NCBI RefSeq assembly: GCF_023278565.1
Contig: NC_064675.1
Location: 3,038,001 to 3,102,000, forward strand
DNA: 64,000 nt
Origin: Colletotrichum lupini
Taxonomy: Eukaryota; Ascomycota; Sordariomycetes; Glomerellales; Glomerellaceae
Reading direction: 5' to 3'
The position numbers were made by a program, and so were the translations under genes. The notes beneath the pieces are model-generated. The model did no database searches. It was given only the letters and a program-made list of their open reading frames with translations, and was not told the origin of the DNA. Shown here piece after piece: positions 46,501-61,669 of this stretch; the first letter of the stretch is position 1; the number at the start of each line of letters is the position of its first letter.

Positions 46501-47497
46501 TCGGAAAAAGCTGTTAAAAGGGAGTGTTAAATGAGTCAAAATGCGCGGGAAAAGACTGTAGTTATCAGGCAAATTGGCTTGACAGTTTGAGACGAAGTGT
46601 GAGTTTGATGAGAGTTGAAATTCTTTATGGTGCTCCGTTTACGACGTTGGTGATCCCCATTCCACGTCGCTGTGTTGCCTTGTAAGTCACCTGGCGTATC
46701 ATCCATCTCACACGAGACTACCGGAAGAGGAGTGGATCTTGATGGTTCGGATGAATGCGAGTTGATGTTTGATGGTCGTTCAATCATGACTATGAAAGTA
46801 AAGTACAGATAGTCTGGCGGATAAAATGGAAGCTTGGGGAAGACGGGTCCCTCATTTTCTGACAGAAGGAAAGTGGGGTCGGCAGCTTTTGGTGTGGAGG
46901 GGCGCTCCTGCTCCATGGGAAACTGAGGTGGAGTGGCCCTCCAGCGGCAGGTGGCAGTCTCCTCCAGGTTTTAGGCGGCTCGTCGTCGCAAAATCCAGGC
47001 CGGCCCCACGTGCCCGCCGCCAGCCAAAACCAGAAAACCCCTGCATGATTTCAGCCTTGCGCACCAGTGAGCACTGCCAGCTGCTAGAACCTGAAGCTTC
47101 CCCGGAGGCGGCTCCAAAAAAAGTCAGTCTTGCCACCAAAGATCACCACTTTCTGCGACCGCGAATGCTCAATTAACCACAGACACTGCGCTTTTTGACA
47201 TCGATACCCAAAAATTTGCTTACACGTCTTCTAATCAGTATGTCTCTGGATGCTAAGCAGATATTCTACCTGCTAACAACGGATTCCAGGCTCTCACTCC
47301 ACCGCGTGCGCGACACCTGCCTTACGTAGCAGCTCCATCATCAATCGACCACGGTAAACGATACAGCCCTGCGCTGCCATAATTACCACCAGTGACACTA
47401 CTTCATATCACAAATCCCTTACGGATACCAATACGAAGCCTCTCCAGGCGCATTGTTACCTCGAAACCCTACACATACACCTAGCAGATCAGCAAAG
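40588..47497. other. Gene-poor region, third part
   Basis: Minus-strand protein-like fragments between 40810 and 41740 and a possible tiny spliced frame at 43220-43530 are discussed as findings. TACTCCGTA occurs at 43196, 43336 and 44770. A GC-only stretch with imperfect dyad symmetry lies near 46201-46245. 47180-47497 is a CA/CT-rich leader-like sequence before the next gene. No gene is firmly supported. Confidence 0.4.
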
Positions 47498-48116
47498 ATG
47501 AGCCAGACACCATCAACCCCAGTGAAGGTGCCACCTTCGGCCGCAAACCACTCAGCAGCCACTCTCGACCCAGAGCTGAGATCACAAATCAACACATTAC
47601 TGCTTAAGGACGGTCATGTTACAAAGTAAGCCCTCCCTCATCCTCCATCGAACCCCACATGGCGCTGGTTGGGAAGAGAACATCGCAAAAGCTAACCATC
47701 TCTAACCTCTCCTTTCCAGAATCCAGGAACAGCTCCTCCACTCCCTCCACGCAAACCAAGCAAACTGGCCCACGCTGATCCAGAACCACGCCCTCAACCT
47801 CCTCCGCACAGGCGAAGTCTCAACCTTCCCAGACCTCCTCCGCCGCGTCCTCGACGACGTCCGCCAGGACACCCTCGACCCCTCAGCCCCCTCCAACGCA
47901 TCCCCCTCAACAGCAAAAACAAACGGCGCAGCGTTGGGGAAGGATAAGGACAAGGACAAGAAGACCAACGGCACCGCCTCCTCTACGCCGGCGCCCGGTG
48001 GCGCAGACTCGAGTGCCCAGCCGAACCTGGCCATCCCTTCCGCTGTTATTGACGAGGCCATCAAAGTCACACAAGAAAGCCTGGAGGCTGTCTGCGAGAT
48101 TGATAGTACCAGCTGA
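47498..48116 (+). CDS. Small conserved-type protein of unknown function
   Basis: Exons 47498-47625 and 47720-48116 give 174 residues. The 94-bp intron has GTAAGC, a CTAAC branch and a CCAG acceptor, and restores a split lysine codon. Strong codon bias (C or G in most third positions) supports coding. The product has a compact predicted helical block, from about residue 26 (DPELRSQINTLLLKDGH) to residue 90 (FPDLLRRVLDDVRQDT), then a low-complexity Ser/Ala/Lys linker (KDKDKDKK) and a short helical end with AIKVTQESLEAVCEID. No signal peptide or membrane segment. The pattern is that of a small subunit of a nuclear complex, but this is inference and I do not recognise the family. The leader before the ATG is typical for a fungal gene. 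Confidence 0.88.
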
Positions 48117-48927
48117 AGATGAGGTGTGAGCTTGGGAGATGGAGCTGGGCAGAGATGACGGTGTTACCACGGCAATGACGACGGATTGGGGAGAAGGCTA
48201 TAGCAGCAGGCCTTTGGGAGAAGATGGTCACGAAAGGTGGCCAATGATGAGCACTGCCTAAGTTTGGGAGGCGACGCCTCTGCGATGTTCACAAGATGGT
48301 TCACTCAGCTTTGAGATGCTTATGGAGCATCTCTTTGCTGGCTGGTTTGAGCAAAGTGCTATTGTTGATGATAAAAGATATTGATGTCAGATAAGGACGA
48401 TGCCGAGACGGGCATCGTGTGTACACATAAATCAGATTCTTGGGATAGTTCGTTCTGCAGAAGGAACGAGCACACACGAGATTCAACTTCTTGACGTAGC
48501 CGACTATGATTAGGGGGGCAAAAATGAATAGGTTGACCAATATGCTTCATCCTCAGCATCTCTGTACCGTTCAATCCCATCCTGTCACGAGTGATTCCCC
48601 GTGCGCATCCTACCATTCTTGCAGACTTGGAGCTCCACCTCGCAATAACAACGACTAAGTGAATTAAGCCAAATAGTCTTGTGAAGACATGGTCTCGCGC
48701 AATATCACACATCGATCTGGGAATTAGGCTTGATATGGTCAACTTATCATGGAAACTACCTGTCTACCAACTCCGTCCGCCCCCAGATTTCCGTCGATAG
48801 GCTCGAATTTCTGTGACTCGGCCCATCATCTGTACGCGTGACGACGCAGATGCATCGGAGAGCAAGGAAAAACTAGAATACAACGAGGGCGTGCTTGCAT
48901 TAAGTGGCACTCTAACCCACCCATCCC
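48117..48927. other. Intergenic between convergent genes
   Basis: About 0.8 kb of two 3' untranslated regions. A perfect 8-bp hairpin (GAGATGCT, 5-base loop, AGCATCTC) lies at 48313-48333. No gene seen. Confidence 0.5.
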
Positions 48928-51722
<2,795 letters not shown>

Positions 51723-52958
51723 CTTGATCGACTGTTTCTGATGATTCGGGAATCCGTATGCAGTCGTAGTGTGAAGGTGAAGGCGGGATCCTCAGCTGGG
51801 TGGGGTAGCTGTCAATGGTAGAAATTCCTCTTCGGCAGGAAAGCAGAAAGGAAAGACGATTTGTGTTGGGTTTATATCCCTTCCTACGGTGTGAAGGAGA
51901 GAATTCGTGGTTGGGGCGGAGATAGGGTGGGAGGTTTGCAGATGGGAAGCTTTGTTTCGGAGACAGGCAGGTGCAGCAATGGAGGTAGTAAAGGCCAGCC
52001 AGCAAGAGCAGGAAGGTGTGAGGTGGTGACGGGAGGCGGCGGCAATCCCTGGGTCTGGTCCCCAGACAACCAATGAAATCATAGAGTGGGGCGGATTAAG
52101 TGCACTCCGGTGCATTCGGTAGCTTAAGTAAGGCACCGCTCCAGGGGTCGAATCTGGCCCAAGCTCTACGATTCAGGTGGTGACGGTGTCGTCAGGGCAG
52201 TGGAAAGTGTTGGAAGCTTCCACTCTTGCTGACCTTGAGGGTCCGACGGTCTCCAGACAGGCAGGCAGGCAGCCTTTGGGCCACGCACTCTCTCAGCGAC
52301 TCGGTGTCGCACGCACGGCCTCCACCTAATCCACTATGCCATTGGAATCCACCAGTAAATCCGTACTAAGTCTTATCGCCTTTCTGCATTAGTGAGCTTT
52401 TATCGATATGGCAATTGCACACCTTGGAGTTCACCGAGATCACATCACATCACCATAATATGGGTCTTGTCATTAACTGCCTTGTCGCCTCAGACTTGCT
52501 TGAGATGGACTTTGCGGTCCCAGCAGAAGGATACGTAAGGATGTGCCTACCTTGTTTTCCTTACCAAAAATTCTCGCGTGGCGGGCAGAGACAGACGGAA
52601 GGAGCGAGCGACTTCTTTGTTATTTCTGCTACAAATCGTCCAAAGGAGCGGCGAACCCGGACCACCAGCTGAACTTCTGTGAATCCAAAACGTTTGTTCA
52701 TTTCCTCCGAAATTCGCCATCCGGGCAGCCCCATACCCAAGACTCAAGAGTAAGACTGGGCGCTCGATGCATCCGGAGGCAAACGAATGACGGCTGGCTG
52801 GAATGCCAGCACACTGCAAACAAACGAAGACACCTTTCCCCCCTCCATCATCCACTTCTCCGATTCTGCTTCTCTACAGGCATCCCTGAAGAACGAGTCA
52901 TCCGGCGACGGCCTCCCGCGCCATCATCCACTCCCCAAGTCCGCACACCCATCCCCAA
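51723..52958. other. Upstream region of cdc48 and downstream of the 52959 gene
   Basis: About 1.2 kb. Two transcription units on the same strand border it. The plus-strand frame 52543-53238 overlaps the next gene antisense and is a shadow. No distinct promoter element recognised. Confidence 0.5.
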
Positions 52959-53420
52959 TCAAACGGCAAAGGTGCGATTATTCATCGCCTCCTGCTGGGA
53001 AAGCGGCCACGTCGCCACCTTCTGCCGCCATCCAAGGTATCTGGCGCCGCCGACCGCCGCATGGTCAAACATTGGTACCGCGTCGGCGTGCCGCATAGTC
53101 GGGAGCAGGTTGATGTGGTGCTCCAACAGCCCGAGCCCGAGGATGCCGACTCCGGAGCGCGGGCTGCCGACGGCGATCCTCGCGGAACGGTCCTGCGTCT
53201 GCAGGAACGCCTCGGTCAACCAAGAGAGCGCAGGGTAATTGTTCATACGGCGCCCGATGCTATGGTCGTGGCTTGAGAGGTCGGCCCGCCTACGCACATT
53301 GGTTAGTTCTATGTACACTTTCACAGCTTTCCACTTCAAAACCTGGAGCGGACTTGCTTACTCCTCGGGCGGAGTCCTGGCAACGGAGCCAGTCTCCACC
53401 ATAACGGACCTGAAGCTCAT
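52959..53420 (-). CDS. Probable two-exon gene, small protein of unknown function
   Basis: Minus-strand exons 53420-53362 and 53289-52959 give 129 residues starting MSFRSVMVETGSVARTPPEE. The 72-bp intron has a GTAAGC donor, an ACTAACC branch site 11-12 bases before a GTAG acceptor, and joins the frame inside a Glu codon. About three quarters of third positions in the second exon are G or C, well above the flanking sequence. The product contains SHDHSIGRRMNNYPALSWL, a Gly-rich AVGSPRSGVGILGLGLLEHH and WRQKVATWPLS, ending NNRTFAV. It looks like a complete small globular protein with one weakly hydrophobic helix and no signal peptide. I do not recognise the family. An extra upstream exon cannot be excluded. 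Confidence 0.68.
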
Positions 53421-55384
53421 CTGAAGTGGGGTTTCGGCGGTCTCGTGATGTAACGGGACGGACCGAGCTGTCTATGAAGCCGAGGAAATTTGGCTTTTGG
53501 TCGTTCGTCTGGATTTGTCTTTGATCTGAATTTGGAGTATGTCGATCTGTTGAAGGTCGCAACTCTCTTGTTGTCTGTGTCGGCCCAATGGTGAGGAACC
53601 AATACCACATCCCACGCTGGAACCTTTCCAGCAAAGCCGCAGGCCAACAAAGTGTTCTTATATCGGTACTGTACGACTGTCCATCCGCCCTACGGAATCT
53701 AGATGATCGATCACAGCTCGGCGTCCTCCCGCTCTCGTTGGCCTCCCATTTCTTCATTGCCAGGGGTTATAGTGAGGCAGGCTGCCGCTGCAAGATGGTC
53801 TGCAGCCCCTCTAGGCTACCTTACCTTGCTTGCAGATTTGGGGGCCATATGGCTGTATAAGCCCCCCCCCCCGGTGTCACAATCCCATCACACGACACCG
53901 CATCGCTAGCCTGACGCTTCCAAACACGCTTGTCCACCATGCCTCTTTGTTCTCATACTCTCTTTTTCGATAGACTCCTTTCCATTCCTGCACAACCGTC
54001 ACTAGTACTCCATAGACGTCGCATCGATGAAATAGTCGCTGTCAACTACATCGAGTTCCCAAGAAATAGGTAACCAAAACATGATGCAATGGAACCGCAT
54101 GAGCCTCCAAGCTCGATAATTGCGACCCGATCTGGCCAGGGTAACAGCACAATGACGAGAAAGGCATATCCCACTAGGAGGCTGGCGGTTCCTCAGCCTC
54201 AGCCATGGCGTGACTTCCTCCCCTCCCCTCCCCTCTCCGCCGCAAGACAGAGTTGGGAACATTCTGTCGTGATGGCGCATAGCTGCTAGTGCGTTAAACA
54301 ACTTGATATTGGCTGCCTGTAGCAAACATCGTCTTTACACAGCCCCTTCTGGTCCGTCTTCTGGAAGACCCAAAATTTCCCTTGTCATCCATCTGCGGGT
54401 TCGTTCTCCATAGTCCTCTCAAGCCCAATCTGACCCCGCCGTAACCTCCAAGTCCACCTGGGTAGCAACACACGACCTCTTGGCCCGTGGCTCCCGCTCC
54501 CAAATCTCGAGGCATATCTAAAGCCCCCAAATCTGACACTGTCGTGCAACTACATGCTGTTCTTTTGATGGACAGCCTTACAGCAAAACCTCGTATTCGA
54601 ACGCCATGCCCACGATCTCAATCGTGGTACCTAAGAAGGGCTGAGACTGTTGAGGTCTCCCAGGATGCCCCATACGTGTACTCCATCGCTCACGAGGTCA
54701 CCCATCAAGCCCAGAGTCAACGTTTCTACAAATCATATCCCTAACTCATATTCAAGACCATAATTATGACCAGTCTCTCATCGCAGCCTCATTGTCTTTC
54801 AAGTTGCACTTCTTCTTCTTCTTCTTCTCCCCGTCCCCCCACATCCACATTTTGGTTGCTGTCCCGTCCGTCAGCACTAATACCACATCTATTGATGCAA
54901 GCGCTGCACCTCCCGGCCCCCAACGCAACCTTCACCTGCCACCCCGATCTTTTGTCTTGCCCCGAGTATCCACACGGGGATCCGGCCGGTTGCCTCTTCC
55001 CACGTCCAGCGATTGCAGGGCTCATGATGAGATCTACATGGATTTACCACACATTTGGTCTTGGTTTGCGCTTTTGATGCTTCGCAGCTTACAAGACAAC
55101 ACTGAGAGCGAAATAGCAGCATGCAATTGATAAGAGAACACCGGGCCATGCTCGGTGATAGCTGCTGCTAATGGAATATCATACAAGATCATGTCCACCA
55201 TCCCCCCCGATGCGGATATAATAGAAGGCAGGCTGTGCGCAAACTCCTCTTCCCGTATGCTGTCCCTCCTCCGTCGTGCGATAAAGAAAATGCCTGAACA
55301 ATGCAGTTAAAAAGACTCGCTTTTATGACCCCTTCCCATGAATAACTCCGTTGTGAATCACCCTTTTCCTCGTCAGGGCAGAAA
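53421..55384. other. Intergenic between the 52959 gene and edc3
   Basis: About 2 kb. Contains a C homopolymer near 53860-53872, a CCCCT-rich stretch near 54220-54240 and a CTT repeat near 54806-54826. Frames here lack coding bias. Nothing supported. Confidence 0.5.
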
Positions 55385-57708
55385 TCACTGCTCTTGAGAA
55401 AGCGCTGGCTGGTACCGCATTTGAAGAACCCACTTGTTGTCAAAGTCAATGCCTCTCCGAATCTTGGTACCCGCCTTCTTCCAGACTGTCGCACCGAGAC
55501 CCATGTCGGCAATGAATAGCTTCCAGTCTTCATCTTCAGCCACAGCACCATGACCGTCAGCCGCTCCGGCACCGTGAACACTCGAGGGGTCCGTTTCGGA
55601 GACAGGTGCCATGGCCTCGAGTAATCCCTTTTTCGGTGCGCCCATCGCCACCACATACCGAGGCTTGACATACAAGCGCCCACCGTCGATGATGCTGACC
55701 TTTCCAGTGGATGGGTCGATGCCCGTTGGTACATCCACCGCAAGAACAAAGGCCTCGTTTCGGTTGGCCCATTCTATCAATTCATATACAGTGGCTTGGT
55801 CGCCAGTTCGAAGCTCCTCAAACGAGATCGCCAAGCCTAGAAGAGCATCGATGATGAGTGTTACCGATGTTGCTGGGGTGGAAGCTGTCTTGCGAAGCTG
55901 TTCGAACAGCTCGATCTTGTTGTGCACGCGACCTCCAAAGTTTCTGTATATTCTCACTTGCTGTCGCATGTCTTCGAGCAGATCTCGCTCACGCTCGATG
56001 CCAACGACACAGACTAGTAAGTTGAGACCCTTGTTGCGTAGGTGCCGAGCAGCCGCAATGGCTCTTATTCCGGATTTGTTGTTGCCGGCGAGAATGACGA
56101 CGGTCGCAGAAGCCGACAAACTGTTGCTTTGAGCATTTGCGCCACCGGTTCCGAAGCGGACTTGAATCGCGGGGTCCTCCAGAGCTCGCAATGTCACCTC
56201 AGCGATTCCTCGGCCTGCATTCTCAGCCATCATGTCTTCCGTGAGCCCGACCTCGTTGGCTGCGATGTTTTCCAGGTTCAGCATTTGAAGAGCTGAGACG
56301 GTCTCTAGTCGTCGATTTGACGGTTCGAGATAAAATCCGGACTGTGAAACGTGCTGTAGGTGGTTAGTACCATGAAGACTTTTGGGGCTGTCTTGAGAAC
56401 GAAGCAACGCTTGGGACTGTCTGTTCAGACGTACGTTGGAGTTGACGCGATTGAGGGGCTGACTGGTAAGTTGCGCGCTCGCTTTCCGCGATTGCGACCT
56501 CCTCGCAGCCCCTGGTTTGCTATCCGCCCTGCGGCTACTCTGAGCACTCCGGACATCACGACCGCTTAGTCGATCAACTCCATTAGCGGCATCGTCAGCT
56601 TCGCTGTTCCAAAAGTCCTGACTCGTCTTTGCCGATGCGGCTGGCAGGTCGAGTACATTCTCAGAATAGTGGAGGTTCTTCCCTCCAGCTGTTCCTGGCT
56701 TGGGCAGGCGGTTGTGCGAAACCAGCCGGTCTGCCTCGTCAACCAAGTCCTCCTTTCGCATTTGGTCGAAGATAGTACGCTTATCAAACTTTGCCAGGTT
56801 GTTTTCGAAATCGAACTCGACCATATCTTCAGTAACGTCTTCCGAGGCCCATCCGTTTTCGGGTAGGTCTTTCTTGCCCTTAAGGCCCCGTTTCAGTGAG
56901 TTGAAGGGTTGGAAGGAAGGCGAGCTTTGCAGCATCGGGGTTTGCCTCCAGCCTTTCCCACGGTTAGTCGCGTTACCGCGGATCGGGGTGATTTCTGGTA
57001 TCGTTTCCTCCGTTGCGCCGTTTCGAACTTTTTGCTTTGCTCGCCGCCTACTGCTCTTCTTTTGTGTTTGACCCTGTACTTCGCCAGCATCCTGCGACAC
57101 TGCGCTGTTTTCCGCGGCAAATCGTTGTGCGTTGGGCGTCGAGTCGTCCACCTCCAGCTCCTGCAAAGTCTCGCTCAGGCTGACAATGTCGTCCCTCAGA
57201 CCTCCAGTTAGGTGGACGCCGGACAAAACTCCTGGCTGCCCCGGCCGAAGGTCCATCGGTGCGCCTGCAACCTGTTGGGGTACAGCTTCCGGGAGTATCT
57301 GGCTTTCGCTCCCACTCACGATACCGGAGTCGGGCCTCTTTCCCATACTGAGGATGGCGGGGTCCGCAAAGGCGGGTTGCGCAGGTTGATTGACGACGGG
57401 AGCAGGAACAGGACTGACGCCCGGCGCTGTAAAGGTATTGGGCGCAGCATCCTCCTTGAATTCGGAAAGCTCGAGGACGTTGGCGGCATCGATGATGACC
57501 CTCGGGAGCCAGTGGTTTGTCCCGTGAGTGAAGACTATGTGGGCGCTTGTTAGTGGGACCGGGCATCTAGTGACGTTGATGGAAACATGAACGTACCGTT
57601 ACTCAGCGTGAGGCTGATGCCGGGCTCTATAGCACTGACAGTGCCCTTCAGCATCGTACCGTGAGGCTGCCTCAATGTCACCAGCATTTGCAAGCCGATG
57701 AACTCCAT
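55385..57708 (-). CDS. EDC3: Edc3, enhancer of mRNA decapping
   Basis: Minus-strand exons 57708-57597, 57534-56435 and 56353-55385 give 726 residues. The first intron (62 bp, GTACGT, ACTAAC, TAG) splits a Val codon. The second (56354-56434, 81 bp, GTACGT, ACTAACC, ACAG) is in frame without stop; if it is not spliced the protein has 753 residues. Domains in order: N-terminal LSm (MEFIGLQMLVTLRQPHG...), an FDF box (VEFDFENNLAKFD), then a C-terminal YjeF_N Rossmann domain with ETVSALQMLNLENIAANEVG, VVILAGNNKSG and AVDVPTGIDPSTG. Edc3 activates the Dcp1-Dcp2 decapping enzyme and scaffolds P-bodies; the LSm domain binds Dcp2 and the YjeF_N domain dimerises. Upstream in-frame sequence exists, but MEFIGL is the natural start. 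Confidence 0.95.
56354..56434 (-). other. Probable in-frame 81-bp intron of EDC3
   Basis: GTACGT donor, ACTAACC branch site 8 bases before a CTACAG acceptor. Multiple of three and free of stops: retention would add 27 residues between the Ser/Arg-rich linker and the YjeF_N domain. Confidence 0.75.
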
Positions 57709-58820
57709 GGTGACGGATGCGTCGCAGCGTCTGCGTGCTGAGTCGTTGACTGTGTCAGGATGCACCAGAGCAGCGTTGGGTTGGGGCTTCGTCGCAAACA
57801 CAACTTGCGCGAATTGACCGAAACTTGAGCTTTGGAGATATCGCAAGTGGCCAAGAAAGATCGCAAGATGGGAGCGGCGGCAGTAAGGTGCTGTTGGAGC
57901 GCAGAAATGAGGTTGACGTTAGCAGTGAATATGTGTGTTGACCTTGGATCTCGACGAATGACCAGACCAGAGAGCTTGCTTCCCCCAATTCCCCCCTCGG
58001 GCACATTTACCTGCTGGGTTCAGGTTCCCTTAACTTTTTCCCAATGCTTATCGATAAGGCAAGCGCAGGGGACTTAAGCGCAGGGCAGGCGCAGGTCCCA
58101 GGTGCAAGGTCACGCGGATTTCTGCTGGTGGCGGGCAGCTACAGGCTACAGCATGCCCTGCCCAGGAAGAAGGGACGAACGTCATGGACACAAGCTTCCG
58201 GGCCCATCTGGGGTACGAAGTTACCAGCCCGAGGTACCTCAAACTAAGGTACTTGAAGCCTACAAGGTAAGTACCTCAAAAGGTCGGTTGACTCGCTAAT
58301 TAAGGGAACATACTGTGATCATAGTTTCTATCAAGTGCGCAGCACCTTCTAATCAATCAGGAAGGTAAATACGCTGGATTACCTACGTTTCAACGCACAT
58401 AGTAGGCGTCGCATCCAAGGTACCTAGGTTGTTATGACTCTTGGTTGTTCTCCATCCATTTGTTGAAGAAGGTGACAGTATATGCAGAGTGGGCAACGAT
58501 TCTGCTCTTGGCGTTCCTTAACTTACCTTACCTTACTTGCCACTACGACAATGAATCAAGTCGCCAAAGACAAATGTCTTCTAATATTGTTTTCTCTTAT
58601 TCATTCGTTACAAGAGCAGAGGTATTTCCGTCCAAGACGTGCGTTCCGAAGCGAAACCAGAGCTTGCGAGTCCAACGCTATCCATGTCCAGACAACCATG
58701 AAGACTAAATGAACCCCTTCCAACCATGCATAGACCGGCCACTCGAGTAGAGCCTTTGATCACGAGGTGCCTCTAGAACGCCGTATTATGTTACTGCCAA
58801 CACCCTTCCTGGGTCCCATC
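57709..58820. other. Intergenic between edc3 and pif1
   Basis: About 1.1 kb with the edc3 promoter and pif1 3' region. Contains AGGTACCT at about 58229 and 58417, and an inverted AGGTACTT/AAGTACCT pair at about 58243-58275. No gene seen. Confidence 0.5.
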
Positions 58821-61526
58821 TTAAAACCCGCCGTAGCTCGCCATTGCCTCCTCCTCCTCGTCCAAGTCGATCACCTCAACGCCTTTCCTCACAAACGATT
58901 GAGACCGCGCGCTCACTCCAGAAGTACTCCTGACGGGTTTCGTGTCCTTTTCCTTGTGCAGGAAATCAGCCATGCTCGGCGGTTTTTTTGCAATGGCTAC
59001 GTCGGCACTGTAGAGCTTGTTGTAGAACCCTACGACCCGAGGGTGAGCCATCACTTTGTCCTTCCGGAAATTCAGGACCTGTAGGCCTTGTTGGCAGGTC
59101 GCTCGACTGAGCGCGACATAGGCCTGACCCTTTTCGAATACTTTGCCCAGATCGACCTTGACTCGTTCCAATGTCTGACCTTGTGCCTTGTGAATCGATA
59201 GTGCCCATGCAAGGATCAGAGGCAACTGGCTTCGACTAGCCTGCACCTCGCCATTAGGCAACTCAACCTTCCAATCTTCTGGAACGCAAAGGATGGTACG
59301 GGTACATCCATCCACCGCCGCGAATTCCACGACAGGATACTCGGCTTTGCCCCTAGTAGCCTGCTCTACTTCTCTGCTGAAAGCTTTGATCTTGCGCCTG
59401 GCCCTTGCTTCTCCATCCTCGTCTATGTCCTCGACACTCTGCATCATGAGTACTGGATTCCAGTGTTCAAAGTCGTCCTCGCTCATGAAATTGACCACTT
59501 TTCCAAGGGAACCGTTGACAAGTGTATCGTCCATGTTTTTGATGAGCATGACTTGAGCACCAACCTTGAGCTCAATCATTTTGGGTGCCATCATATTTTG
59601 GAGTAACTTGTCGCGTATTTGGGGGTCTCCGCTATCGGCTGCGTCGTACCGTTTGGGTATTCCGGGCAATCTGCGCAGTCGACTTTGGTTGGCGTTCTCA
59701 ACCTCATATCGTGTAGGGAACAGCTCTGTGACCTCCAGGCCATCTGTGGCGGGAATCGCCCTAGCTAGGCTTCTAAATGTTTGCACGGTCTCGTCGGTAA
59801 TTCTGCCAAGACGCATTTCGTTCAACATATTGGCAAAGACTGAAATTGGTTAGCTACTGCGCCGGTCTACAATGTCCAGACTCGAGTTTCATTTCGACAT
59901 ACCTGGATCCCTTTGACGGAACACCTGCGTCAAACCAATCGTGTGGTCAATCGTAGTGTTCCAAGTTGCCGCTTCGAAGGCGAATTTAGAATCCCTGCCT
60001 TTATCACCATCAGGTACCGGGGGCAGCTGGAAGAAATCCCCCGTAACTACAAGCTGGATTCCGCCCCAGGGCTTGCCGTTGTTTCTGATGGTTCTGCCGA
60101 TTTGTGAAAGCTTGTCAAACAGGTCGCCGTCCACCATTGAGACCTCATCAAGAACGAGGATCTTGGTACGAAGCCAGCGGTTCTTCGCTTTGGGGTTTCG
60201 CCGGATCTTCTTGACCAATGCCTGGACGTCTTCCTTGCCAAGGCCAATCCCAGAAAAGCTATGCAGTGTTTGGCCTCCGATATTGCAGGCTGCGAGGCCT
60301 GTCGACGCTGTGACAGCTAGCCTTTCCAGATCTCTCGCCCATTTCTTCGTGAGCTCTGCGATGATCGATCTCATCAGGACCGACTTTCCAGTTCCGGCCG
60401 GACCTGTAAAGAAGACACTCTGGCCTTTGTTGACAACGAGGTCTTGGACGTGCTTTTGCTCTTGAGTGAGAGCAATTACCGATGCCTTGGCTTTGGGCTG
60501 GTTGCTTTTCGTCACCTCTGCTCGAATCTGGTCCATGGACCACTCTTCCTCATTGGCGGTTTTCTTGGATTGTGTTTTCAGCTGTTTCTTCTGCTCCTTG
60601 AGGGCACTGGCAGTCATATTCCAGGTCTCTTTCTTCTTCTTGGGAGCAGGCGTGACACCACCATCCGCCCATCGAGAGACCTCCGGCTCGTCTTGTGGCA
60701 CTGGGATGAAGTCCTCCTCAACTTTCCATTTTGTTGGCAACTTGCGCTTCTTGGGCTGCGGCGCCACTTGAGACTCGAAGTTCTCTGGGGACTCACGCTT
60801 CAGTGAGCTTTCGGCAGATGTGGTGCGTGATAGTTGAGGGTGGACGAAATGTGATGCGGGAGACGAGGACCACGGTAAAACTTGTGTCGAAGGTTCCTCG
60901 GGCGGCGGGTTGCTAGCCTTCTTTGCTACAACAGGGGGCTTGGGGAGTGATGGTAGAGCTGACGGGGCTTCGAAGTCCAGGTCAAGCTGGTCGTCGTCGC
61001 TGAAGTCATCTTCGGCAAAATACACAGCGGGTTTCGAGTTGGCCTGCCCACTTTGGGTGGAGATATTATCCGGTTCGTCTCGAAAAGAGTCAGACCTGGT
61101 ATAGAGAGAGGCGAAAGATTTGCCGTTAGGCGCGGATATAGAATCCAGAGCAGACCGATTGCTGCTTGCGAAGTGCGTTACACTTGCAGTCCTGCCCGGC
61201 GGGGGTCGTATCGAGTTCGTCGTCGCGGGTGGCGCCGTGGTCGTCGGGTTCGTCTTTTTGAACTGGTCTATGATATTTCCATTCTGAGTGGCGCTGGGGC
61301 TGCTCGAGGGAAACAGTTGCTTGGCCAATTCATTCTTCTGGGGCGGCGGAGCGCTGGCCTCGTAGGCCTTCTTTGCTCTGGCTAACATCGAATCGGTATG
61401 CGGACCTAGATCCGGATGGGAGGCAGAGGTGTGGACATGAGCGACACGAATTGCTGCTCGGTGGGTGAGTTGGCGGAGTACTGGCGGATATCGAATGGGA
61501 AAGAGGCTGGTGATTCCAGCCGTCAT
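58821..61526 (-). CDS. PIF1: Pif1-family 5'-3' DNA helicase
   Basis: Minus-strand exons 61526-59903 and 59839-58821 give 880 residues; the 63-bp intron has GTATGT, GCTAAC and CAG and splits a Val codon. Helicase motifs: Walker A GPAGTGKS, Walker [28 protein letters not shown], the Pif1-type [10 protein letters not shown] and AYVALSRA. The first 300 residues are low-complexity and Ser/Pro-rich. The N terminus [20 protein letters not shown] is rich in Arg and hydrophobic residues and poor in acids, like a mitochondrial presequence, and a second in-frame ATG 46 codons on (61388) would omit it. Yeast Pif1 is dual-targeted in this way: nuclear at telomeres and G-quadruplexes, and mitochondrial for mtDNA maintenance. 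The frame extends upstream to a GTG, not used here. Confidence 0.95.
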
Positions 61527-61669
61527 CCGAGGGGCTGTCTTGTTGACGTTTGTTGTGTGACTCTGTACGTGAGAGGCTTTGCTGTATCGCACGCTGACCG
61601 AGGAAGGAAAGAATTCGATCTGCGTCTATCCTGGAAGGGCAATCCCGATTGTGGTCGGGACGCGCCTGG

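Noticed and set aside
46536..46916. 126-codon minus-strand frame with ATG in fair context
   Set aside because: No bias, domain or promoter signals strong enough to call a gene.
48313..48333. Perfect 8-bp hairpin between convergent genes, looking like a bacterial terminator
   Set aside because: Eukaryotic polymerase II does not terminate at such hairpins; probably chance, though an RNA element in a 3' untranslated region is possible.
52150..52180. tRNA-like B-box (ATTCGACCC on the minus strand)
   Set aside because: The T stem has a mismatch, and no A box, anticodon arm or matching acceptor stem is found at the right distance.
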